In this document: positions 1 through 19,890 of the stretch, in pieces
How positions within the stretch are numbered: the first letter of the stretch is position 1
Layout of the letters: each line of letters starts with the position of its first letter
NCBI GenBank assembly: GCA_018806985.1
Contig: JADANN010000409.1
Location: 620,001-684,000, forward strand
Direction: 5' to 3'
Length of the DNA: 64,000 nt
From: Angiostrongylus vasorum
Taxonomy: Eukaryota; Nematoda; Chromadorea; Rhabditida; Metastrongylidae
The notes under the pieces: model-generated
What the model was told of the DNA's origin: nothing
What the model saw: only the letters and a program-made list of their open reading frames with translations
Databases searched by the model: none
Made by a program: the position numbers and the translations under genes

Positions 1-331
1 ATTTTGATAACTTTGCACTCTGTACTTCTTACCAATAGAAAGGAATCATTAAGAAATCATTGCCTAGGTTTAATAATGAATATTTTGCAACAAAGTATTT
101 GTATCGTTAATTCTACCACTTATTCGAGGTTACTTAGTACTTAGTTTTGGAAACCGTTTCATTCAAAGTGCAAAAATTGTGAAATAATGTGACATTTATG
201 GAAATCCATGTATTAATTCCTTTCATTTCGTAAAGAAATCTATTCCATTAGACCATGTATTTTGAAACAATTTTCAAACCGACCGTCATTCAACCTCGAT
301 AGTAAAGTAATCAACATTTTTTTAAATCGTT
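1..331. other. AT-rich sequence, nothing recognised
   Basis: No open frame of note, repeat or RNA is visible. It may be intron of the unidentified gene whose exon lies at 634-715. Confidence 0.4.
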
Positions 332-552
332 GAGCTTACACGAGGTTTATAGCATAGTTTTATTCTTCTAACGTTTCGACGTCTTCGTCTTCATCAGAGC
401 CGATGGTCCGAGTCGATCGTGCACGATTTGTCTCGACTATGAAGACGCCGCATCGAGAACACGAACAACTGTGGACCATCGGCTCTGAGGGGGACGAAGA
501 CGTCGGAACGTTAGCCGTATAAAACTATGCTACCAACCTCCTGTAAGCTCAG
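332..552. repeat. Foldback (palindromic) element, family F1
   Basis: The left arm begins GAGCTTACACGAGGTT and carries AACGTTTCGACGTCTTCGTC followed by a CAGAGCCGATGGTCC segment. The right arm is its reverse complement, ending CAACCTCCTGTAAGCTC. Arms are roughly 90 bp around a short centre, the shape of a foldback MITE. A longer copy lies at 10328-10714 and fragments occur near 11266, 58945 and 63080. No coding capacity. Confidence 0.75.
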
Positions 553-633
553 CAGTTTGGAAATATGTTTTGATTTCGCCGTCCAACTGCTTAATTTACG
601 TTTTGTTGATTTAGTAGATTTTATACATTTCAG

Positions 634-3600
634 AGAAGAACAGCTCCAAGTTGCCTTTGAAGAAATTGCTAGACATCTAGGAAATTATATTAATCATTCT
701 GACAGGCACAAGGAGGTTTGGGAAAAAATGCCTTTTTTTTTACATTGTTCCAGTATTGCATCTATTATTTAACTTCGTCATACGAGGTTGCTCGCACTTT
801 TTAGTTACAAGTGACTATCTTTTCAGCAGACTTCGACTTTTTAAAGTCTATAAGATCGCTTAAAGCTTGAAGCCTTCCAGATGCTTAACTTGTTTCTGTC
901 ATCCACCTTTTTTAAAGAGCAAAATCTATCACAAGTTGTTGAGTACAAGTAAGGTGCTGGTTCTACACTGTACGCCCACTGAGCCTCTCATTTCAAGAGG
1001 TCGTATAGAGGAGCAAGAGGTTTTCTGGTGCCAGCCATCTGCTTCCAATCGGCAAAAGAAAGAATAACGGATACCTGCAATGAAGATATGGAAATGTCCT
1101 AGCACGGCATCCCACGATTCTAAGTAGAATCAACTCAACTGGTTTTCAAAGTCATTCACAACAAAAATCAAAAATTCTCTAGCAGCAACCAAACCCACAT
1201 GTAAGGCTGAAAACCTTTGTGGATGGCGGATGCGCTGAATTGAATCTGGTGAAAGAAGCGGTGTGACCCGCACAGCACATAAGACGTCATATCGTGTAAA
1301 AGGCTTTTGGAAATGTCTGCAATTCGTGGAATATGCGCGCGAGATTATAAATGACAATCGACGAAAAAAATTTAGTCTAGTATATAGTGCTGCACATTCG
1401 TTGATTTTTCCAGTTCGGATTGTCGATTTTTTGGGCGTACGTCTCCGCCGTAATCGATTAATTCGGATTCAGGAAGCTGTGATAGATTAAACCAGCTGCA
1501 AACCACCAAACGCACAGCGTTACTTTTCTTGGTGCAGGTTCGGCTTTAGGAAGTGCTGCATAGCGTTGCCGTAGTTTAACTACTGAATCGATCGTCTCCG
1601 ATTGCTGAGGAGGATCCATTTCTCGTCAGATGTCACAATACGATCGAGAAACAGCTCACTCTGGTTGCGCAGAAGAGGCGCCGACGACGCTTAAAACGGC
1701 ATCTTATTTAATTGCCTTTCAATTCGTGTGGCATTCATTTGTCGAGCTCCTTCGACTTTTTAATGTTCTCTAAATGTTTCAAAAGAGTTAAAATTGTTGA
1801 CCGTGTTCTTCTGCAAGTTCTCGAGCAGCAAAAGTGTATTTGCTGTACATGTGTATTTGCTGTCAGCAACAGCAATAGTGTCGTCAGTAGCAGAAGAACG
1901 TCCGCAGCTTCCCTCAACATTGAGGTCGATTCGCCATGACGAAAGTTTCCAAACCAGCATTGCACTCTGGATTCGACAAAATATCACTGGTCCTACACTA
2001 CATTAATGTCCAGAGCTGCTTGGCTACACTTCGTCCGAATACAAATTCGTAGTGGATTTGTCGAAATTTCTGTGTTGACAACTAAAATCATAACCTTTCA
2101 GTTTTATCATAAACAAACTTCGTATTCACATTCAACTATACTGTGGCAAAATGTAAAATGAGCTTTGTAATAATCTATAACGGTACAGCATTGGAAAGAA
2201 AAAATATTGCAAACCAAATTACCTGAAACGAAAAGAGCCTCTCAGAAGCGTAGCCTTCTCCATTGGCTTCAAATCACTAGTTGTCACTCAAATTGGGTCC
2301 AGACGAAAAGGGGTTCCCAAGAGTTTTCATTTCAGCTTTATTAAAATCCCATTCAACTTGCGTTTTATCTTCGCCGGGGTGAGCATTGCTGCCAGGCGGC
2401 GCCCGAGGGGGCTGGTCTAAGGAAATGGGTGGCGATGGTTGAACCAGCATCGAATACTCCAAGCGTCAGTTTGTTGCAGCCACCTCTAGTTTGCTTCAGC
2501 GGCTAAGACGGATATTGCACAGGTTACGCACAAAGCACCTAACGTGGGTTATTGAATATATTGATGCAGAAGACTACTTCATTTCCGGAAATATAAAATA
2601 GGATTGTCAGCGGAGAAGGATTTTGGGGTGTTTTCTATGATTTGCAGAAGTCCAAAAATGGGGCCAAATGATAGTGCCTTGTTATCGAAGGTTAATTGAC
2701 GCCATACCTTTGGTTGCGTTTATAATGTGGGTGAGTTTCACCACCCCATGTGAGGAATGTATGTCTCACTCTTTGAAAATTAGAGGGCAGAGAACCCCTG
2801 ATCGGGTACAAAGCTTTTTACCACGATTGTAATTTGAACTTCGATTTGCACTGATATTGGAAAAGTGTAGGGCGCGTGTGGCGCAGTGGTCGGAGGCGCC
2901 GTGCAATACACATAGCATCGATCCTCGAGCCTCATGCTCGCCAAGCCTTCCATTCCTCCGAGGTCGACAAATGTGTACCATTCTTGTCTAGGAGGATAGC
3001 AGAACTAACTCGATACGTCGGTAGGCCACCGCGAGTCATTTGGATGGCCAAGTATGCATTCAGTCACCTCTAATGCTTATGCTTAATGAAGTCGAATGCA
3101 TGGCGCGTCCACTGATTGATCAACGCCGAAACCTTTATCTCTCGTAATACGCCTATATTCCACCCTCCAGGCTCTGGAAAGGCGATGTCTGCTGAAACGT
3201 TAGCCATTGTTGACTAAAACGAGGTAACAACCTTGTATCAGCTCATCGAGAACTGCGCAGTTGTTTTTCATGTATTTTTTTCGCCATGCTGAATCCTTTT
3301 CTTCTTTTTTGTTTTGTTATTAATTTGTGAAGCTGTGTGCTGTCATCTTCATATCGCCGCATATTTTGTAGATATTCCAACTGTTCACACAATTAACCGG
3401 ACTTGAACGCGTGGCGAAAGTGTTGACTTCTGATGTGGTTTTGGCAGACAGAACTCGGTGTGCTCTATAGAGATTTTTACCAGTGATTAACATTTGGGGC
3501 CATCACATTTATGTTTTTATGTCAGATTTTTTTTCACTTTTTTTTCAAAATGGAATTGCTGAGCCTTGTTTCATTGCGCTAGGAAGAACCCAGCTGCATG

Positions 3601-4299
3601 AAGTATCAAGTGTGTATTAATATGTTGGTTCAACTTTGAATGATTTTTGGATTTCTAGTACTATATCTTTTCTTCAAGCTCATATACGTCTTCCTCTTTT
3701 TGCTTAAGACGCTTTAATATGTACGTTTTTGTTTGTTCTTGTTAAATCCACTAATAGATTTTGTAATTAGAGGGCAAGATGCAGCTACGGTGAATTCAAC
3801 TTTGCAAACTGCTTTTGTTCCGCCGTCAGCGCCATGTGAAACCAGGAATCTCAGTCGAAGCAATTCTCCACCTCCCAAGAAATCGCGAAAGGCCTGTTAT
3901 TTGTGGAAACCAAATGGTTTGTTTTTATAATGTAATCCGTTTCCCAAAGGTGTAAGCGATGAATGGAAATTAGGTTTTGAGTTTGGAGAGTGCGAAAATG
4001 GAATGCCATTCATGTATATTGTGGTTCGATAATTTCTGGATTGAACCAGAATATCATGAATTTTCGAAAAAAAGTGTTAACTTTTGGATTATATTCAAAA
4101 AATATGTTATCCTTCTTTTATTTATTCTCGGATGAGCATTCCAGAAACTCTAAACTTATACGACTATCTCATGGAGAAGGAAGAGCGTCATCACCGAACC
4201 CACTGGGTCGATTTCGTTGGTCGAGTCAAAGCGGGGAATCGTCCGGCTCACCTATATCCCAATCTCGAGGCATCGGCCACTACAGCGAAGCAAGATTAG
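634..4299 (+). CDS. Unidentified multi-exon gene, 3' part (partial)
   Basis: I do not recognise this gene. Three stretches look like real exons. 634-715 follows a TTTCAG acceptor, encodes EEQLQVAFEEIARHLGNYIN plus HSDRHKE, and ends at a GT donor. 3771-3916 encodes a Ser/Pro-rich segment with SRSNSPPPKKSRK, a possible nuclear-localisation or phosphorylation stretch. 4145-4299 follows TTCCAG and ends in a stop; it contains YDYLMEKEERHHRTHW and ends SATTAKQD. The splice between the second and third is phase-consistent (phase 1, Glu). The phase between the first and second does not match, so at least one exon is missing from my model, or 634-715 belongs to another gene. Codon first positions are G-rich, as in true coding sequence. 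A second frame of 4145-4299 is also open (Ser-rich), so the reading frame there is not certain. The 5' end lies off the left edge. Confidence 0.42.
968..1262 (+). repeat. Degenerate S2 SINE, 3' body and tail
   Basis: Starts with a GAGCCTCTCATT...AGAGGTCG stretch matching the S2 body and ends with the S2 tail (pattern AAACCTTTGTGGATGGCGGATGCG). The head is missing and identity to other copies is low. Confidence 0.5.
1495..2010 (-). mobile_element. Degenerate mariner transposase fragment, N-terminal part
   Basis: Read on the - strand in shifting frames, the sequence shows pieces typical of mariner transposases: QCWFGNFRHGE (family pattern VQCWFKKFRSGD) near 1940, then ELDKWMPHELKGN near 1720, matching the conserved KLDKWVPHEL segment. 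Several frame changes and stops break it, so it is a fossil. No terminal inverted repeats were identified around it. Confidence 0.7.
2277..2462 (-). other. Short Pro-rich open frame, possible exon
   Basis: A 61-codon - strand frame ends in a stop at 2277 and includes VQPSPPISLDQPPRAPPGS and QVEWDFNKAEMKTLGNPFSS. The composition looks protein-like, but an in-frame stop lies just upstream and no good acceptor is visible, so it may be a chance frame. Confidence 0.18.
2871..3143 (+). repeat. S1 tRNA-derived SINE
   Basis: The head GGCGCGTGTGGCGCAGTGG contains a Pol III A-box (TGGCGCAGTGG), and a degenerate B-box follows about 40 bases on. Then come the shared CATTCCTCCGAGGTCG body and the S1 tail ending near AACGCCGAAACCTTTATC. 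Nearly full length. Confidence 0.85.
3165..3250 (+). repeat. Foldback-element arm fragment (F2-like)
   Basis: GCTCTGGAAAGGCGATGTC, GCTGAAACGTTAGCCATTG and CAACCTTGTATCAGCTCATC match one arm of the palindromic elements seen at 42250-42375. The opposite arm is absent. Confidence 0.45.
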
Positions 4300-4958
4300 C
4301 GTCAGACGACTCGCGCAGAACGTCTTTTGACTTGTTCTCATTCCATTTTATACATTGTTTCTCTGAAGTAATCTCAAGCGTTTTTTAATGAAAAGAGGAC
4401 GTTTAAGGCGGATTTGGCATAACATAAGCTTTTAGCAAATTTCGCAACACGGATATCGTCGTGGCTAAAATGTGTACGGTAATTCTGCTGATGTTGCTTC
4501 TAATTTTACCGTCATGCTTGCAGTCGTTATTTCCATCATTAAATGATTAGCAAAACTGTGATTCATATCGTGGGAATTGCTAGTGTAGTGAGTTTCAGAA
4601 ACATTAAGTTGCTCCTAGACTGCAGAGAATTTGTAGACAGTTGGATGGGAAATAATTCAGTGATGGAAGAGCCATTCTAAGTCAGAGAACAGAGTGTGAG
4701 GGAGCACGTCTTGGTATATGCTCTTCTTCGGCGTGCCACGCGAAAATTCTATTTGTGTCGGAGTTTGAAACATCAAAATTGGCTAGTTAAACCTTAATGT
4801 ATAAACGCATCATCAACAATACAACGACATCAGTGGATATAGAATCAAGAAAAAAAGATAGATAATAACGTGATCAGTAAGTAGAAGTGCTTTAAATAAG
4901 AACTTAAACCAACCATGAGACGTAGATTTTTGTAGTAGATGCATGAAGTAATATCAGG

Positions 4959-5181
4959 ATAAAGCGTTCGGCCTTGACCAGTACGTTAGGGGTGCGCCAT
5001 GCATTCGACTTCATAATGCACTATAGAGCTGCTTGACTACACATCTGGCCAATATAGTAACTTCTGGTGACTAAGCGATCTATCAAGGTGGGTGGGATAT
5101 CCTTCCGACTAGTTCTATTACCAACGTCCCGATTTTGGAGGGATGGAAGGCCTGGTGAGCTCAAGACACGGGATCAAGTCA
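4959..5181 (-). repeat. S1 SINE, degenerate, reverse orientation
   Basis: Begins with the complement of the S1 tail (AAAGCGTTCGGCCTTGACC, GCGCCATGCATTCGACTTC) and runs to a body segment GGAGGGATGGAAGGC. The tRNA-like head is degraded. Confidence 0.7.
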
Positions 5182-5438
5182 GCGATTGGGCGATTTTGTG
5201 TGTAATGTAAGGTACGTCTAGCCACTACAAATGATATATGTTACAAACACAACTGGAAAAACCGTGATAATGTGGAAAAACAATGACAGACTTTATAAGG
5301 TAGAGGAAATTCTTCATTCCACATTTATTAGTTGGAACAAGTGGACTTTTTTTTACACTCAGTCCCATTGTGCGCATACCTTTGTTATTTGATTGTTTCA
5401 ATGCATGGTACTTTCTGTGTATTATATTGCTGGTAATG

Positions 5439-5714
5439 GTGTGTGTGGCGCAGTGGTCGGAGGCGCCGTGCAATAACACATGGGTTCGATTCCCGCACCC
5501 CTGGCTTACAAAACCTTCCATCCCTCCGGGGTCGGCAAATTAGTACCGGACTTGTTTGAGAGGATAGCAGCACTTGTTCTATATATCGATAGGCAACCGC
5601 GAGTCATTGTAAACGTCAGATATGCATCCAATCATCCGCAGACGATGTTTAAGGAAGTCGAATGCATGGCGCATCCCTAAAGGATCGATCAGCGCCGAGA
5701 GCTTTATCCTTTCA
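5439..5714 (+). repeat. S1 tRNA-derived SINE
   Basis: Full-length copy: A-box TGGCGCAGTGG, B-box GGTTCGATTCC, body CCTCCGGGGTCGGCAAAT, and tail GATCAGCGCCGAGAGCTTTA. Confidence 0.9.
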
Positions 5715-5847
5715 CATAACTGGTAACGACGGTCTACTAAACGAATTGATTGGAGTATGGATTCTGCTGATCAATCTGAATGGATTCTGGATTCTTCTGT
5801 GCTTCATGAATTGTTGACTTCTTTAGCATTGCCTTCACGATTTTCAG

Positions 5848-6021
5848 GAAGATAATGCTGAGCATGAGGAATTATCGCGTCAACCAGATGAACACAAAGT
5901 CCCACCACATTTCGTTACTCGTACCAGAAGCGCAGCGGTTAGCGATAATGCGCAGTGCTCACAACGTGTCTTTTGGTTCGACCGCTCACCAGGTGAACCA
6001 TGCCCTCCAGAGGCCTTCTAA
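5848..6021 (+). CDS. Unidentified terminal exon
   Basis: After a GATTTTCAG acceptor a frame stays open for 57 codons to a TAA at 6019-6021. It begins EDNAEHEELSRQPDEHKVPP and includes HFVTRTRSAAVSDNAQC and FWFDRSPGEPCPPEAF at the end. Codon first positions are purine-rich, as in genuine coding sequence. It could be an alternative last exon of the gene at 634-4299 or the last exon of a separate gene. No family was recognised. S1 copies at 4959-5181 and 5439-5714 lie in the would-be upstream intron. Confidence 0.4.
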   Translation, partial: EDNAEHEELSRQPDEHKVPPHFVTRTRSAAVSDNAQCSQRVFWFDRSPGEPCPPEAF

Positions 6022-6645
6022 GACCAGAGAAGATTAAGACGATGACCTCGACGTTTAGGGAGGAGATTGTATTTGACCTGGGAACAAAGTCCACTCTTGG
6101 TTTGAATTCCATTATCCCAAAAAACTCCAATTTCTTTCCCAGGTATGAATGCTATAGTTATGATCTGGTGAGACCTGGTGAACACTGCAATTTTCTTAAG
6201 GACCACGAGCAACACGACATCACATAGCAGTCAACCACCTGCAACAAGGGAGTAAATCAATGTCTAAGCTATCAAACAATCTCAAACTGTGCAAAGTAAA
6301 CTGATTGCCAACGAATTACTATCGGTCAGCGCTCTACAATACGCGTATCTAATCATATCGGTGCATTCGACATGCCCTGCAAACCGGTTAGTGAGGTCTC
6401 CTGCCAGTGTGCTGTATCTCCTCAAACCTGTTCGGTGTTGTGTGATTTTCATTCACTTCTATTTAAATTATCAACAACGATGGCGTTATAGTTCATTCAT
6501 GGTGTTGCTGTAGTGGTGACAATAGCTTCTGCACAGCTGTTCTGCTTCTCGATGATCGTCCGTTGTTCTTGTTTTCTGTCCAGCTGAGAAAGATCCACAT
6601 CGCTTTATTTGATCCCACATTTCCTAGAGTCAGTTCAACACGTTA

Positions 6646-14293
<7,648 letters not shown>

Positions 14294-15410
14294 ATGAAGG
14301 CATGAAGTAACGCTGTTTTCTGCTACATCACCATAGAAGATAAGATTGGCTGTTATTGTAGTTGTCTCTGTCAAACAGTGAACATATTGTCTTCAAATTA
14401 TAACAACTGTCTTTCCCAGGTGAAATTCACCGTTAGTAATAGAAGGAAGTCAAAGCAGAGCAGAATAAGCAGATGAGAAATGTAAGGTTATCAATGTCGA
14501 GAAAGAATAATAGTTAAGGAATATCAATAAAACTTTAACATAGTCAGATGGCACGTCATCAAATAAAATGCGTTCCCCTTAGAGGTGAATGGGTTTGTAC
14601 CTGAGAACCGGCTGTGATCTTTTCAACTGAGAAGGTTCTTCAGTGCTCAATGAGCACGGTTCCCCCTGAGTCTTAGGCATCCGTGTTATGGCGTTCACAA
14701 GTCTTTACCAGGGACAGCTGCTGGTTGTTCTGGCTCGTACGGAGGTTTGCTACTTCATCATAGAATTCATTTAAGTCTGTGACTTGTTCGCCGACGGACT
14801 GACGACAGTGTAATAATGGGACCCAACTCAGAAGGAATAACCAGCTATGCCTTCTTCAAGTTAACCACATTCTTATTCTTGTATGGGACTGATTTCAGTT
14901 ACGAAAAGTTCTATGTCAATGTTTTTCAACAAGACGTCAACCCAGAACTTCTTATTCTGCTGACGCGACATACCAATGTTTTCTTCCTGAAGACGAACTT
15001 TTGACTATTCGTATTTTTTCAAAGGGTTGGAACTTAGTTTGTATTTCTACCAAGTTCTTCATCAGTCCTTCTTCTCCGAACATTAGTGATAACAACAATG
15101 TTAAATGATCAATGTGGAAATTGTTGGCTTGTGAAAGGACAACAATTTATAGGACATTTTATTTTACTGAATGTGATCTCGATTTAACCAAGATAATTGA
15201 TTAACATAATGCCTTCATTTCCATTAAGTCGACTTTGAAATCGACGACATCACGCTGCTAAACCGTGATTTTCTAAACGATTAGAGATTATCGTTGTCAA
15301 GTGGACATAAAAAACTTCAGGTTTTTAAAAGATTTAGACCAGATCTTTAGTATCCTCCTAGTTGGGACTACATGTTTCAAAAAACATGTTGCAATTTGTA
15401 ACTTTCCCTC
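14294..15410. other. Gene end and intergenic sequence
   Basis: Holds the 3' UTR of the PHYHD1 gene with its poly(A) signal, then sequence in which I recognise nothing. Confidence 0.5.
14526..14531 (+). terminator. Poly(A) signal AATAAA of the PHYHD1 gene
   Basis: An AATAAA hexamer lies 233 bases after the stop codon, the first canonical signal downstream. Its use is inferred from position. Confidence 0.5.
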
Positions 15411-15814
15411 GCAACGGTTTACCGCCTCGCCATGGCTGGGAGGTGTTCCTAGGTGACGGGCTACGATGTACAGCTGGGGATTCACCCTTTTTGTCCCTTG
15501 GCAGGGTCTCCCCAAACTGAGTATGAGTCCCGTGTTTCCATCAGAATGCCCTAGCTAAGAGTAAACCAATACCAGGACCCACCACTGTTCTAGTATCAAA
15601 GTCGCATGGTGGTAAATCTCCCTCTGATCCACAAGGGCCGCAACCGCCTGTGGTGGTGAAAACCTGGGGTAGACTTTTCGCCAGGCTGACCTCGGGATTC
15701 CAGGGAACTACAATGGCTTAACCAGCAAATCTCCGAAAGATGGAGGTTATGCTGGGGGCCCGTACAACCAGTGAGGACACGCCATTCAAATATCAAGTAT
15801 CAAGTATTGTAGTT
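15411..15814 (+). repeat. R4 repeat, full length
   Basis: Starts CAACGGTTTACCGCCTCGCC, passes through GCTACGATGTACAGC and AACCAGCAAATCTCCGAAAG, and ends with the ATATCAAGTATCAAGTAT unit. It lies where 3' exons of the - strand kinase would be expected. Confidence 0.85.
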
Positions 15815-16789
15815 TTACAGAAAGTCGCCAATACGGTGTAACTCGTTCAAGACGGAAGCGTCGAAAACCATATGTGTGAGGTGGTTAGGAGATCTCAGGA
15901 TAACTTCTGGTTCGAATACTTCAATTCGTTTCGTTTATGGTGTTCAAATAACTACAATGAACTCAACCTTGGCACATCATGCATGAAACCCATAAATTTT
16001 CGTCTTATACGAAAAGCTGAGTTCTCAGAGCCGGTTTGCCCTTTCAAAAGCGACTACTACCTTAAACATTATGAAAACATATACGAGAACATTTTAAAAA
16101 CTAAAGGGAGCACAGTGAAACCATAGTCCACATACGTCCGTCATGTTGACTCTAGATTCTGGGTCCTTTACGAAGACCTTAGTAGCGAAGAAGTTGCGAA
16201 GCGATTCAGGGACAGCAACTTGGCAACTGTACAAACTCGCCATTCGTCACCTGAAACGAACAAAGAATCAGTTGCAGACGACCCCGGTAGCATGATCACT
16301 ACTCTCTTGGACTCTTTAGGAAAACCGACGGCTTCTGTGGCTAGAAAAATGTGCTAACCAATCACTCATGAGCTTGAGATATAAGCTCAAATCCGAACTT
16401 CTAAACAGTAGATATAAAAGAGCAATAAATCTGAGCTTACAGCAACTTTGACTTGTGCGTTCGTTTTTCCTTCCCATGGTTCAGCCCCCATCGGAGAAAA
16501 TTTCATAAACCATCACACTAAAGCTGAACACGTCGGTTTTCAGCGAAAACGACAACGTAGAAATAGTTTCCGGTGCCAGCCACTTTATTGGAAGTCTCAT
16601 GGCAGTACGCATCACGTAGGGAAGAACCCATACGAGACAGACCAAAGTCACTAACTTTCACCTAAAGTAACGGATAACAGCGTATTTTTTCGTTGAAAAT
16701 AGGTAACTGTGATCCTTCAAAGGTGCATTCAAGCTTGATTTCATTGTGAATCCCTAGTTCTCATTTTTTAAACAGAAATAATAATGATA

Positions 16790-17115
16790 ACCTTTTATTT
16801 TCTGCTTGATATAATTTTTTCACGGCGGGGTACGATGTGAATTACAGCCACAACAATGCTGAGGTATTCGCGAGCCATGGACCCAGGGCCAGATCGAACC
16901 ACGATTTCCCTTTCCAGGGGCTCGCGCATTACACAGTACGCCAAGAAGGCCCTTGCTCCACGTTTCTCCCAACTAGTTTTCTACCTAACGCTGCCATCAG
17001 CGATCACCCATCAGCGGGATTGATCTAGGAAGCACAAATCGGCATTGAACCTATTCAAGCTGAGGTTGTATTCGAAATCGCATTGTTAACCTCTTGTTTT
17101 CTGCCTAACTGGATT
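16790..17115 (-). repeat. S3 SINE, long form
   Basis: The - strand reading has tRNA-like boxes (complement of GATCGAACCACGATTTCCC). + strand landmarks are CAACAATGCTGAGGTATTCG, AGCGGGATTGATC and CAAGCTGAGGTTG. It sits just upstream of a kinase exon, in a kinase intron. Confidence 0.75.
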
Positions 17116-17332
17116 CAAAAATTCGAGTACTGAATCCTGCTGACGGTTCTTTCTGCAATTTTTTAAAATGACTGGATGGCACATGAAACCTAGACTTTGT
17201 GACGAGCGGCGGTCTGGAAAACCACGGTTCTGCACTTAGAAAGATACAAAAACATTTTAACGAAAGGCTTTGCTGGGCAGTGATCTGATTAGGGAAATCA
17301 CTGTTATTTCAATTCTATTCGCAATGATGAAT

Positions 17333-17592
17333 GGGCGCGTCAATGGCAGTGGCTATAGGCCTGTATTGCACACTGGATCGGTGCTTTCTTCGACTTCGCG
17401 CTTCGAACTCACCAAGCCGTCAGCCTCTCCGAGAACAGATAAATGCTCCCATACTTGGCTAGAACGATAGCAGCACTAACTTGATACGTCAGTACGCCAC
17501 CGCAATTTATTGAATAGGCCAGATATGCATTAAATCACTTCTCCGATGCTTGACGAAGTCGAATGCGTCGCATATGCCTCATGCACTGGCTA
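17333..17592 (+). repeat. S1 SINE, degenerate
   Basis: The head GGGCGCGTCAATGGCAGTGG is recognisable. The body and tail keep CCAGATATGCATT and ATGCTTGACGAAGTCGAATG. Confidence 0.7.
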
Positions 17593-18706
17593 ACGTTATA
17601 CAGATATGAACTCAACATGAACTACAAAGCACTTCTAAGATGTTGAGAGCAAGGTCTTTATAGGAGCAACCACAGTAACGTGTAATAGATAGCACCATAC
17701 GTACCGTGCGCACAGAGATAAGCAAAAACCCTCGATTAAATCTATGGTGTTCACAGCCCTACAAATTTTCCACCCATCGAAAACTAATTGTTTACCGTCG
17801 AAGAACCAGTAAGCTCCCAGCAACACATAATTATGCATCCTCCCATGCCCCGTCAACCAAAACTAGGCGTCGTCTCTAATGTGCTAATAAGTTATTTAAT
17901 ATTTAAAACGAAAAATGAAGAAAAACAGAACGGTGGAGAACTACAAAAAGTACTGAACCGGTCTTTTCTACACTTCCTTTCGTCAAGAGAAGTGAATTTG
18001 TTTTTCACATTATTAGAACGGTTAGAAGCGACTTACAACTTTGTCCTTAGTTATGAGACAATTCCTTGCCGCCAAATCTCTATGCATACAACGTTCCGAG
18101 TGCAAGTACATGACACCTTGAGCTGCCCCGAGACACATTCCAATTTTGTCCTTCACATCGACTTTCCCGACATTCGCTTGCAAAAATGACTTCAATGAAC
18201 CGCCTAAAAAGCGAAATCGGAGACTCATCTCCAAAGGTAACGAACAGAATAAAAACATGGTAATGGTTTAAACTGTATCTCGTTTCGCAATCGACTCTTT
18301 TAAGAAATTGTAGTATATTCACGAACTCCTCCTTTTTTCGCTCATGGGTTTCAGACTGCGATGTACTGCAGGGTCTCTGGCCCATCTCCAGTAGAGTCGG
18401 CCAAAATGAGTTCTACCCTTGCACTCGGGAGACCAGTTAGGAGTAAATCGTTGCCAGAAGCGCTACCATTTTCAGAACAATATAGTTAGTACAGTCACTT
18501 AATATGGCAATTAGTAACGACATTGAAAACACCTAGTACGGGTTATCATATACCAGAGACAGAATATCTTGCTCTCAAAAATTATCATTCTGGTTGAAAT
18601 TCTGTTTGAAAAAGGAGCAAGTATTTTTTGTGATTCGTGAAGACGGGTTATCGGCCAATCAGATATAACGTGTATAAATATATATATATATATATATTAT
18701 GTATAA

Positions 18707-19023
18707 GGAGGATAGCATAGTGGTAGTGGCGTTGGTCATCACGAACATGGTGCTAGTTCGACTCCGCTCCGGGCCAACCAAGCCTCTCATTCCTCCGGGG
18801 TCGGGGAATTTGTCCCGAACTTGTCCAGGGAAAAAAATCACTCTCTGTAATTCAAATGGGAATGCTCCATTCCGGATGAAAATCCTCAAACAGTAGCGGA
18901 AGCCACACGTAAAAGTTGGAAGACCATCGTGGACAATGGATGCGAGGAAACGCTTCGAATGTGAGAAATGCTAGGATCCGCATAGTATACGTGACGACAG
19001 GTCATGTGAAAACATAAAATAAA
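18707..19023 (+). repeat. S2 tRNA-derived SINE
   Basis: Head GGAGGATAGCATAGTGGTAG (A-box-like) and GCTAGTTCGACTCC (B-box). The body TCCTCCGGGGTCGGGGAATT is followed by the S2 tail with GAAGACCATCGTGGACAATG. Preceded by a TATATA run at 18677-18697. Confidence 0.88.
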
Positions 19024-19482
19024 AGAATATATATATATATATCTAGTGCTGTTATTGTTCTTCACAAGTAATGGTGTTCGTGAAACCAAAAGCTTATTCA
19101 ATGTCACCTAGTCACCACGCTTATGACCATCACTATGCATCGTTTACACACTCTGCGTTGATGTTGTACAGCATACCAGAAACTAATTCCAGAATTATGA
19201 AGATCGGTTGTTCATCAACTGCCACACCGTAAATGCGAACGATATTCTTGTGATTGAAATTTCGCATAAGCCGGGCTTCTTTCATCATTTCTTTGATCTT
19301 TGCTTTACTTAAGTCGGAGCAACCTTTAGCCTGAAAAACAAATAAGGAATCAGGTACTGAGAGTTGAAGCTGAATAAACATTGTTGCCTTCCAATTTCGA
19401 CTTTTGTAGTTTCTAGAACACAAATGCTGTGACCTAACTACAAGTTTCTTCCTGTGGCAATAGAATTCTAATTATAGTCACA

Positions 19483-19880
19483 ATGCCTTTCAACGGTTTA
19501 CCGCCTTATCGTGGCTTGAAGGTGTTCCTGCGCGTCGGGCTGCGATGTACAGCGGGGGGATTCATTCCTTTGGTAGGGTCTTCTAAGCTGAGAAGGATTC
19601 CGGCGTTTCAATCAGGAAGCCTAGCTAAGAGTAAACCAATGCCAGGATCCACCACCGTCCTGGTACCAAACTAGTCGAATGGTGGCAAATCTCCCTCTGA
19701 TCCACAAGGGCGGCGACTGCCTGTGGCGGTGAAGACCTGGGGCAGACTTTGGCCAGGCTGAGATCGGGATTCCAGGGAACCAAACCATAAAGGCTTAACC
19801 AGCATATTTCCGAAAAATGGACGTTATGCTGGCGCCCGCACAACTAATGAGGACGGGACATTCAAGTATCAAGTGTCAAG
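19483..19880 (+). repeat. R4 repeat, full length, with target-site duplication
   Basis: TATAGTCACA at 19473-19482 recurs at 19881-19890 immediately after the terminal AAGTATCAAGTGTCAAG unit. The element starts ATGCCTTTCAACGGTTTACC. It is intronic to the kinase. Confidence 0.88.
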
Positions 19881-19890
19881 TATAGTCACA

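Noticed and set aside
2871..2935. S1 heads considered as functional tRNA genes
   Set aside because: They have A- and B-box motifs, but no complete cloverleaf with paired acceptor stem could be drawn, and the same head is attached to a SINE body in every copy.
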